A stretch of DNA of 10,346 bases from an uncultured Candidatus Peregrinibacteria bacterium (lineage in GTDB: Bacteria; Patescibacteriota; Gracilibacteria; Peribacterales; Peribacteraceae). The notes under the pieces are model-generated. The model ran no database searches. It was not told the origin of the DNA and was given only the letters and a program-made list of their open reading frames with translations. A program made the position numbers and the translations under genes. Each line of letters starts with the position of its first letter. Within the stretch, counting starts at the first letter, position 1. Positions 5,857-10,346 of this stretch are shown one piece after another. The DNA lies in assembly GCA_903822115.1 (NCBI GenBank), contig CAIJNU010000107.1, positions 1-10,346 of the forward strand, written 5' to 3'.

Positions 5857-6321
5857 TCAGAATTTCTTTTCCATGATGTAAATATCTAGTGTCTGATCCC
5901 CAATATGGTGTTTTGCTTTCTTGATAATCCTGAATCCTCGCTTTTGATAAAACTCTTTTGCAGTCTTCGTTGCTTCAAGGCGGAATTTCTTTGCGCCCAT
6001 TTTCTTCGCCGCTTTTTCCATTGTCGTTATCAATCGTGATCCGATTCCTTTGCCTACGAAATCCTTATGAACATACAGCCCTTCGAAGCTCTCGGGGTTC
6101 TCCTTTTCGAAATCACCAAAACCGACAATCCTATCTCTTTCTACTGCTACGTATCGGTTTACCTTATCATGTGACGTAGCGAATCTCTTCGCATTCGAGC
6201 GTTTACTCCAAACCTCGATTTGCTCATTAGAGTAGTCTTTCTTATTGATCGTACGGATAGTTCCTCTATGGAGACGTGCAATTTCTGCTGAATCATCCAG
6301 TCTTGCTTTTCGAATTCTCAT
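5857..6321 (-). CDS. GNAT-family N-acetyltransferase
   Basis: This transfers an acetyl group from acetyl-CoA to an amine on an unknown substrate in the cytoplasm. The 154 residues have the standard order: N-terminal IRKARLDDSAEIARLHR, the strand VAVERDRIVGFGDF, then LYVHKDFVGKGIGSRLI with the acetyl-CoA pyrophosphate loop (V-G-K-G-I-G), and finally FYQKRGFRII, the usual motif B region. Closest in feel are small stand-alone GNATs annotated only as acetyltransferases. The ATG at 6321 lies 6 nt after a TACAAT box, so the mRNA is predicted leaderless. The gene is downstream of tRNA-Gly on the same strand and is bracketed by the tRNA 3' end and its imperfect copy. The base composition is more AT-rich than its right-hand neighbours, in keeping with acquisition. 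Substrate unknown. Confidence 0.9.
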   Translation of the reverse strand: MRIRKARLDDSAEIARLHRGTIRTINKKDYSNEQIEVWSKRSNAKRFATSHDKVNRYVAVERDRIVGFGDFEKENPESFEGLYVHKDFVGKGIGSRLITTMEKAAKKMGAKKFRLEATKTAKEFYQKRGFRIIKKAKHHIGDQTLDIYIMEKKF

Positions 6322-6327
6322 ATTTCT

Positions 6328-6333
6328 ATTGTA
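6328..6333 (-). promoter_or_regulatory. -10 box for the acetyltransferase, leaderless start
   Basis: On the minus strand TACAAT (five of six) is followed by exactly 6 nt and the ATG at 6321. The -35 region is poor. The predicted +1 is the first base of the start codon. Confidence 0.5.
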
Positions 6334-6401
6334 TCAGTTGTATTCCGCTCACGGATTACACGACAAAACATTTCAATTCGACGATTGGAACAAGAATTAT
6401 G

Positions 6402-6476
6402 TGGAGCGGGCGAGCGGAATCGAACCGCCCTTCCCAGCTTGGAAGGCTGGTGTAATAGCCACTATACGACGCCCGC
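6402..6476 (-). tRNA. tRNA-Gly (anticodon UCC)
   Basis: The 75-nt gene folds as a full cloverleaf. The acceptor GCGGGCG pairs with CGCCCGC, with U as discriminator and an encoded CCA. The anticodon stem CCAGC/GCUGG encloses loop CUUCCAA, giving anticodon UCC. The T stem GGCGG/CCGCU carries loop UUCGAUU. The D arm (GUAUAGUGGCUAUUAC) closely resembles that of E. coli tRNA-Gly(UCC). It reads GGA (and GGG) codons. A good promoter lies just upstream, inside the end of yidD. Confidence 0.96.
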
Positions 6477-6502
6477 GATGCTTCGAAGAATCTGCTTCGG
6501 GG

Positions 6503-6531
6503 AGTATATGGAGATATTTCCTATCTGTGAA
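6503..6531 (-). promoter_or_regulatory. Promoter of tRNA-Gly
   Basis: On the minus strand TTCACA (6531-6526, five of six) is followed by a 17-nt spacer and TATACT (6508-6503, five of six). The predicted start near 6496 leaves a ~20-nt 5' leader on the pre-tRNA. The -35 box lies in the last codons of yidD. Confidence 0.6.
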
Positions 6532-6817
6532 GCTCACGCGTGGCGAGCGAACGGAGCTTGGCGTCGCTGACGCGTGCGAAGGGATTGCAGCTAAGGATAC
6601 GTTTGATCGCAAGGAGAGATCCGATGAGGAGTCCGCGCTGTTTCAGGACATCGATCGCGTACTGCGAGCATGTCGGTTCGTGGCGGCAGTACCCGTATTT
6701 CCAGAGGTGTCGCAGCGGGCCGTGGTCCGGCGAGAGCGTGCGCTGGTAGGCGGTGATCAGTCCGATGGCGATGCGAGACGGCAGAGCTCGAAGGAAAGAG
6801 AAGAATTCTTGCACCAT
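6521..6817 (-). CDS. yidD: YidD-family membrane protein insertion efficiency factor
   Basis: YidD is a small, membrane-associated basic protein thought to assist YidC-dependent insertion of membrane proteins. Characteristic motifs are present: AYQRTLSPDHG, then CRHEPTCSQYAIDVLKQRG, then AIKRILSCNPF. The conserved cysteines, the PTCSQYA box and CNPF are diagnostic. ATG at 6817 gives 98 residues; an in-frame GTG at 6841 would add 8. I prefer the ATG because a TAGAAT box at 6849-6844 would overlap or immediately precede the GTG. After CNPF the usual Gly/Asp-Pro tail is replaced by a short basic tail (ARVSDAKLRSLATRELHR). It is not beside rpmH, rnpA or yidC, where the gene often sits. It lies 44 bp upstream of tRNA-Gly and is divergent from the small membrane protein at 6891. 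Confidence 0.92.
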   Translation of the reverse strand: MVQEFFSFLRALPSRIAIGLITAYQRTLSPDHGPLRHLWKYGYCRHEPTCSQYAIDVLKQRGLLIGSLLAIKRILSCNPFARVSDAKLRSLATRELHR

Positions 6818-6890
6818 GAATTCGAGGAATGGTAATTGCACCTATTCTACAGGCCTTGTACGCTGTCCAGTAATCTCTTCTCTGCGCTCT

Positions 6891-7160
6891 ATGACGCCGC
6901 TGACATCCGGAGACGTGCTCATGTTTCTCCTCATTCTCGTGTCGCTTCTTGGGCTGGTAGTGCTCTATAACCTTCTCTTCATCGTCGTGGATGTGCGCAG
7001 AGTGATGAAGCGGGTGCAGAATCTCATGACAAAGGTGGAGGATACTATTCTGAAACCGATTGCCATCATGGATCACGTGCTTACGGCCGTGATGGATCTC
7101 TTCGAAGCCAAGAAGAAGAAAAACGCGAAACACGGCTTCGATCAGCGCAATATCAAGTGA
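6891..7160 (+). CDS. Small single-pass membrane protein, unknown function
   Basis: No family is recognised. The ATG at 6891 gives 89 residues; in-frame starts further upstream would run into yidD on the other strand. One strongly hydrophobic helix lies at about 9-34 (MFLLILVSLLGLVVLYNLLF), followed by a basic amphipathic segment (DVRRVMKRVQNLMTKVEDTIL), a second weakly hydrophobic helix and a Lys-rich tail (AKKKKNAK). A short N-terminus and a positively charged C-terminal side suggest a cytoplasmic C-terminus. It lies 7 nt upstream of another small membrane protein gene, so the two are probably an operon and may act together at the membrane. No Shine-Dalgarno; the upstream sequence is pyrimidine-rich. 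Confidence 0.75.
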   Translation: MTPLTSGDVLMFLLILVSLLGLVVLYNLLFIVVDVRRVMKRVQNLMTKVEDTILKPIAIMDHVLTAVMDLFEAKKKKNAKHGFDQRNIK

Positions 7161-7167
7161 CGCCCCC

Positions 7168-7470
7168 ATGTCTCCCGAGAAATCTTCCTCGCAGGGCGAC
7201 GGCAAATTGCGGCAAGCGGTGACGCAGCTCGACGCGACGATGCGTCAGTTGTCGGAGGAGCAGAGGAAAGCGTCCCGGCTTGATTCGCATCTCCTCATTT
7301 CATTCCTCAAGGGAGTCGCGAGCGGACTCGGTGTTCTCGTGTCGGTGGCGATCGTCGTTCCGATCGTCATCTCAATGATGCGCAGCATCAATTGGGTTCC
7401 GATCATCGGGAAATTCGTGACGCAGATCGCGACGCAGATAGAACAGGCGCAGAAATTGAGTCATCCATGA
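7168..7470 (+). CDS. DUF5665-like small membrane protein
   Basis: The function is unknown. The 100 residues have a hydrophilic, helix-prone N-terminal 40 (possible coiled coil, QLDATMRQLSEEQRKASRL). A hydrophobic stretch at about 43-72 reads LLISFLKGVASGLGVLVSVA, and the ending NWVPIIGKFVTQIATQIEQ follows. The pattern of a FLxGxxxGLG helix followed by a PIIG-F--QI segment resembles the DUF5665 family of small bacterial membrane proteins; the match is from memory of the pattern, not from a search. It starts 7 nt after its upstream neighbour and ends 22 nt before the stop of a convergent gene. The ATG is preceded by GACGCCCCC, with no Shine-Dalgarno. Confidence 0.75.
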   Translation: MSPEKSSSQGDGKLRQAVTQLDATMRQLSEEQRKASRLDSHLLISFLKGVASGLGVLVSVAIVVPIVISMMRSINWVPIIGKFVTQIATQIEQAQKLSHP

Positions 7471-7492
7471 CACACGCGGACATTCTTCGTCA

Positions 7493-7984
7493 TCAGATGA
7501 TCTGTTGGTGATCGATGAACACGCGGATGAAGAGACGCCGTATTACCTCGACGGTCGATTCGAGAATATCCGCGAGGAGAGAATTGAGACGACGAATGCG
7601 GGCGTAGAGTTCATTGAGACGAAATGCGCTCCCCGGACGAGACGTATTTGCCGCACTGATCGCAAGTTTTTCCAGATTCTGAACTTCCTTTCGGATGTGC
7701 GCTTGCAGTTTCTTCTTCATGGCAATCGGTTCCGGAATTTTGGCAATCGCCTTGTCGCGTGCCGAAGGTTCGTTCGCTGCCGCACTCCCTTTCGTCATCG
7801 CCCCACCGCTTCCGAGATCCCCCGAACGATCCTCACCCGTGCGCTCGCTGACGCGGGCGTCCAAATTCTCGAAGCTCTCGAGGAGCAACGTGAGCTCCTT
7901 CAACTTCTCCGGCTGACTCACGACCAACTTCCCTCTCTCGATCGTGGCGGGGGATGGTCCTTGCTCGGGCAATGCGATTGTCAT
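7493..7984 (-). CDS. Conserved-looking hypothetical protein with helical C-terminus
   Basis: I cannot assign a function. The ATG at 7984 gives 163 residues; the longer frame to a TTG at 8020 is rejected because that TTG is part of the -35 box. The first ~50 residues contain a helix (PEKLKELTLLLESFENLDARV). Residues ~55-90 are a low-complexity Gly/Ser/Ala/acidic linker. The C-terminal half is basic and helical (MKKKLQAHIRKEVQNLEKL), ending in ELYARIRRLNSLLADILEST and LFIRVFIDHQ. The C-terminal pattern recalls a hypothetical family that I associate with Peregrinibacteria-like genomes, but this is a recollection. No signal peptide is seen. It is divergent from the HIT protein and convergent with the DUF5665-like gene (22 nt between stops). 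Confidence 0.7.
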   Translation of the reverse strand: MTIALPEQGPSPATIERGKLVVSQPEKLKELTLLLESFENLDARVSERTGEDRSGDLGSGGAMTKGSAAANEPSARDKAIAKIPEPIAMKKKLQAHIRKEVQNLEKLAISAANTSRPGSAFRLNELYARIRRLNSLLADILESTVEVIRRLFIRVFIDHQQII

Positions 7985-7991
7985 CACCACT

Positions 7992-8020
7992 ATTTTCCCT
8001 TTTTTCAGCGACAAAGTCAA
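7992..8020 (-). promoter_or_regulatory. Promoter giving a near-leaderless start at 7984
   Basis: On the minus strand TTGACT (8020-8015, five of six) is followed by a 17-nt spacer and GAAAAT (7997-7992, four of six). The ATG at 7984 follows after 7 nt, so the transcript would begin at or within a base of the start codon. Confidence 0.5.
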
Positions 8021-8093
8021 TTTCGCTTGTCAGCGTCTTCGATTCTTCGATGCGGCACTTTCTTCGTTGCTCCTTCCGTACTACGCTTCACAC

Positions 8094-8426
8094 ATGGAAG
8101 AACGTACGATTTTTCATCGCATTCGAGACAAGGAAATTCCCTCGGATATTGTCTTCGAGGATGACGAGGTTCTCGCGTTTCGCGATATTCATCCGAAGGC
8201 GCCTCTGCATCTCCTCTTCATTCCCAAGCACTTCGTTGCGTCCATTGCCGACGTGACGCCCGAGACATCTTTCATTCCGGGGATGCTCATAGCGAAGGCG
8301 CAGAAATTTGCGAAGGAGAAGGGGATCGCAGGGTACCGTCTCACGTTCCACGTCGGGAAAGAGGGGGGGCAGGAAGTGATGTATTTGCATCTGCATTTCC
8401 TGAGCGATCAAAAACTGCCTTCCTAG
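8094..8426 (+). CDS. HIT-family (histidine triad, HINT-like) protein with altered active site
   Basis: HINT-branch proteins are nucleotide-binding phosphoramidate/AMP-lysine hydrolases. The ATG at 8094 gives 110 residues, the usual HINT length. Further upstream in-frame starts would add a segment antisense to the neighbouring gene and are not used. Family features: IFHRIRDKEIPSDIVFEDD near the N-terminus, AFRDIHPKAPLHLLFIPK (28-45), and GGQEVMYLHLHFL (91-103). In HINT proteins this last motif is GGQxVxHxHxH. Here the first triad His is Tyr97, while the nucleophilic His99 and His101 are kept. The preceding NVGxxxGQ Asn is also changed, to His86. Activity may be reduced or shifted. It is divergent from the hypothetical gene at 7984, with no Shine-Dalgarno sequence. 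Family assignment is secure. Confidence 0.92.
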   Translation: MEERTIFHRIRDKEIPSDIVFEDDEVLAFRDIHPKAPLHLLFIPKHFVASIADVTPETSFIPGMLIAKAQKFAKEKGIAGYRLTFHVGKEGGQEVMYLHLHFLSDQKLPS

Positions 8427-8451
8427 TGCGATTCTCGATGTATTTTCGCAT

Positions 8452-8480
8452 TTGAATGATTTTGAGAAACATTGTATAAT
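8452..8480 (+). promoter_or_regulatory. Strong sigma70-type promoter of the secreted protein gene
   Basis: TTGAAT (8452-8457, five of six) is followed by a 17-nt spacer and a perfect TATAAT (8475-8480). The predicted start is near 8487, giving an 18-nt leader before the ATG at 8505. This is the best promoter in the window and shows that the in-frame TTG at 8472 is not the start codon. Confidence 0.8.
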
Positions 8481-8492
8481 GTTAGTAACATT
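8478..8492. promoter_or_regulatory. Palindrome overlapping -10 and transcription start (candidate operator)
   Basis: AATGTTAGTAACATT is a perfect 7+1+7 inverted repeat. It covers the last three bases of the -10 box and the predicted +1, an ideal place for a repressor to block RNA polymerase. No regulator for it is recognised in the window. Confidence 0.5.
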
Positions 8493-8504
8493 CACACCCA
8501 CCCT

Positions 8505-9248
8505 ATGGAGAAACGTCAGCTTCTCAGCATCATCTCCGTTCTCGCCGTCGTCGGCGTGGGCGGTGCTCTCTGGATGACGCATATCCTTCCGCCTTCCTCG
8601 AGCCAAGCGCATCTTGGTGCGGGATACTATGGAAATCCGGACATCATGATCACGGGGGCGATTCCCGAGCAGGTGGAGATGGGTGCTCCCATGTATCTCA
8701 CCTACACCGCGAGGAACGTCGGGGACGGGATTGCACAGCAGACATATGTGCTTGTTCATATTCCCGGGAACGCACTCTACGATCGGGGGCACTCCGATCC
8801 CGAGTGTGTGCTGAAGGGCAGTGATGTGATTTGCGGGGATTACCTCGGAGGCCGCGGGTTTGAACTCGTGCCGGGCGAGGCGCGCACCTTCACCGTTGCC
8901 ATTTCCGTGGATTCTCTCGCGTGCTCACAAGTCATCGAGAACTCGGCGAGCGCGGAAGTGCTCTGGCCGGAGGATCAGAATCTTACGAATAACAGCATGA
9001 AGGCGATGACGTCGGTTGAGTGCGGATCGTCCACGCGATCGCCGTTCCCCGTCAATTCCAAGGGGCAGTGGCAGTGGGTCCAGGGACAGGGATGGGTGTT
9101 CCTGCTTCCGTATCCGTCCACCTATACGAGGTTCGACAATTGGTTCTGGAACACTCCCGCTCCTCGTCCATCTGCGCATACCGAACGCGTTCAGCAGTAC
9201 TTCCCGCAGTACTCCGCTGCCGACAGCAATCGGTGGACTCGACAATGA
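8505..9248 (+). CDS. Secreted or membrane-anchored protein with a DUF11/CARDB-like beta-sandwich domain
   Basis: The function is unknown and probably extracellular. The 247 residues begin with a signal peptide or anchor (KRQ, then hydrophobic LLSIISVLAVVGVGGALWM at 6-24) with no lipobox. Residues ~45-172 resemble a DUF11/CARDB-type Ig-like domain: PDIMITGAIPEQVEMG, YLTYTARNVGDGIAQQTYV, a central cysteine pair (Cys101, Cys110), LVPGEARTFTVAIS, and DQNLTNNS near the end. Cys140 and Cys173 could make a second disulfide. The C-terminal ~70 residues are unusually aromatic (GQWQWVQGQGWVFLLPY, FDNWFWNTPAP) and match nothing I know. It is monocistronic with its own strong promoter and a possible operator. 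Its stop is 7 nt from the convergent S1 gene. No Shine-Dalgarno sequence (CACCCACCCT). Confidence 0.85.
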   Translation: MEKRQLLSIISVLAVVGVGGALWMTHILPPSSSQAHLGAGYYGNPDIMITGAIPEQVEMGAPMYLTYTARNVGDGIAQQTYVLVHIPGNALYDRGHSDPECVLKGSDVICGDYLGGRGFELVPGEARTFTVAISVDSLACSQVIENSASAEVLWPEDQNLTNNSMKAMTSVECGSSTRSPFPVNSKGQWQWVQGQGWVFLLPYPSTYTRFDNWFWNTPAPRPSAHTERVQQYFPQYSAADSNRWTRQ

Positions 9249-9255
9249 AACGTCT

Positions 9256-10346
9256 TCACGCGGAGAAGCCCGCAGCCTTCGCCTCTTCCTCCGTTTTGAA
9301 GGTGACCCGATTCTCATCCTTGATCTTCTTCCCTGCGGCCGAATCGGCGACGTAGTACTTCTTCCCGGTCTTCGAAGCGACGAAACCGCCCGTTGCGGGT
9401 GAGGTTTTCTTCTCCTCGGGCTCCTTCTCTTCTGAAGCGGTTTCGGAAGTCGCAGCATCCTTCTTTGCCGCCTCCTCGAGCTTGCGTGCCTCTTCTTCCT
9501 CGCGCTCCCTCTTGATGCGCTCCATGGTCTCCTTGTCGATCGGCTTGAGTGCCTTGATCGAGAGGCCGATCCTTCGTTCGTCGACGTCGATGTTGATGAC
9601 CTGTGCTTCCACCTTCTGACCGATCGTCAGGACTTCGGATGCGTCGGTGACTTTGTAGTGCGCGAGCTCCGAGAGATGGACGAGACCGTTGATGTCCTTC
9701 TCGAGTTTGATGAAAGCGCCGTAATCCGCGAAGCGAACGACCGTGCCCGAGACGCGCTTGCCGACGGGGTAGCGCTCGGCGATCTCCTCCCATGGATCCT
9801 TCGTGAGTTGTTTGATCGAGAGCGAGAGCTTCTCACCATCGAGCCCGATAACTTTCACGGTGACCTTGTCGCCGATCTGGGCGAATTCGGACGGATTCTT
9901 CACGTGGCCCCACGCGATTTCCGAGATGTGAACGAGTCCCTCGAGACCGTCGAAGGCCACGAAGAGGCCGAACTTCACGAGACCGCTGACCGCACCCTCC
10001 TTCACGTCACCCACCTTCAATCCTTCGAGAGCCTTTGCGCGCTCCTCCGCCATCGCCTCGCGTTCGCTTACGACGATTTTGCCCGCTTCCTCATCCATCG
10101 TGATGATCTTCACGGTGAAGTTGAAGCCGACGTACCGCTGTAAGCGGCTGATGATTTCCGTGGGATCGGCGTTGTTGACGCGCGGGTAGTGCACCGGCGC
10201 GAGTTGGCTGACCGGGAGGAAGGTGCGGATGCCATCGATGTTGGCGAGGAGTCCGCCCTTGTTCGCTTCCTGCGCCACGAACTTCATCGTCGCATCGGTT
10301 TCTACGAGTCGGTGGAAGCGATCCCATGCCTTCTGCTGACTCGCCA
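9256..10346 (-). CDS. rpsA: Ribosomal protein S1 (C-terminal part, cut by window end) with a C-terminal Ada-like module
   Basis: S1 binds mRNA on the 30S subunit and helps start translation of messages with weak or no Shine-Dalgarno sequence. The frame is open to the right edge, so the ATG at 10287 is internal. About 362 residues are visible. The end of one S1 repeat has EANKGGLLANIDGIRTFLPVSQL, the classic S1 signature. Two complete S1 repeats follow, at about 90-160 (GLVKFGLFVAF, GLVHISEI, LSLSIKQL) and 174-247 (FADYGAFIKL, GLVHLSEL, IGLSIKAL), numbered from the ATG at 10287. After these comes a charged Glu/Lys linker (~254-298). A final ~43-residue module (GFVASKTGKKYY...IKDENRVTFKTEEEAKAAGF) resembles the Ada-type metal-binding tail but lacks its cysteines. 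A generic S1-domain protein is the only alternative. Confidence 0.92.
   Translation of the reverse strand, partial: ASQQKAWDRFHRLVETDATMKFVAQEANKGGLLANIDGIRTFLPVSQLAPVHYPRVNNADPTEIISRLQRYVGFNFTVKIITMDEEAGKIVVSEREAMAEERAKALEGLKVGDVKEGAVSGLVKFGLFVAFDGLEGLVHISEIAWGHVKNPSEFAQIGDKVTVKVIGLDGEKLSLSIKQLTKDPWEEIAERYPVGKRVSGTVVRFADYGAFIKLEKDINGLVHLSELAHYKVTDASEVLTIGQKVEAQVINIDVDERRIGLSIKALKPIDKETMERIKREREEEEARKLEEAAKKDAATSETASEEKEPEEKKTSPATGGFVASKTGKKYYVADSAAGKKIKDENRVTFKTEEEAKAAGFSA

Noticed and set aside
7944..8093. N-terminal extension of the HIT protein
   Set aside because: It would be antisense to the start and promoter of the neighbouring gene, and HINT proteins are normally about 110 residues.
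8472..8504. Longer N-terminus of the secreted protein from TTG 8472
   Set aside because: The TTG overlaps the promoter's TATAAT region and is upstream of the predicted transcription start; the signal peptide begins naturally at ATG 8505.
9658..10143. 161-codon open frame on the plus strand
   Set aside because: It is antisense to the S1 repeats, whose coding frame is certain.
1..10346. UGA-as-glycine genetic code (Gracilibacteria type)
   Set aside because: Most genes end at TGA exactly where family lengths predict, for example uppS, mscL, the decarboxylase and idi.
1..10346. CRISPR array, insertion sequence or phage module
   Set aside because: No regularly spaced repeats, transposase, integrase or phage structural motif was found in any frame.

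Overview
The window looks like a compact chromosomal segment from a Candidate Phyla Radiation (Patescibacteria) bacterium, most plausibly of the Peregrinibacteria/Peribacteria type. This is inference from several traits. The genes are small and almost touching. A mevalonate-type isoprenoid pathway is present. Several short membrane or hypothetical proteins look CPR-like. Ribosomal protein S1 carries an extra C-terminal module. None of the 13 gene starts whose upstream sequence can be read has a usable Shine-Dalgarno sequence. TGA is used as a stop codon by most genes, so the UGA=Gly code of Gracilibacteria/Absconditabacteria does not apply.

Positions 1-4512 hold isoprenoid and membrane genes. 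The plus strand carries the 3' end of a GHMP kinase (probable mevalonate kinase) followed by a diphosphomevalonate decarboxylase-like gene. Converging on it is a minus-strand operon read dedA, idi, uppS, then a second GHMP kinase. Together these genes would take mevalonate to IPP/DMAPP, build undecaprenyl diphosphate, and (DedA) recycle the lipid carrier across the membrane. The decarboxylase has Asn where the family has its catalytic Asp, and the division of labour between the two kinases is not settled. mscL is divergent from dedA.

Positions 4513-6401 look accessory: more AT-rich, with longer spacers, repeats and three small genes (a possible Myb/SANT-like hypothetical, a possible bacterial-PH-like hypothetical, and a GNAT acetyltransferase). 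All three appear leaderless, with a -10 box exactly 6 nt before the ATG. The segment ends at a tRNA-Gly(UCC) whose 3' end is imperfectly repeated 611 bp away, on the other side of the GNAT gene.

Positions 6402-8426 hold tRNA-Gly, yidD, two small membrane proteins (the second DUF5665-like), a conserved-looking hypothetical with a helical C-terminus, and a HIT-family protein with altered active-site residues. Positions 8427-10346 hold a secreted or membrane-anchored DUF11/CARDB-like protein, with a strong sigma70-type promoter overlapped by a perfect palindrome, and the C-terminal part of ribosomal protein S1, fused to a charged linker and a Cys-less Ada-like module. Four convergent gene pairs end within 22 bp of each other or overlap, with no recognisable intrinsic terminator.
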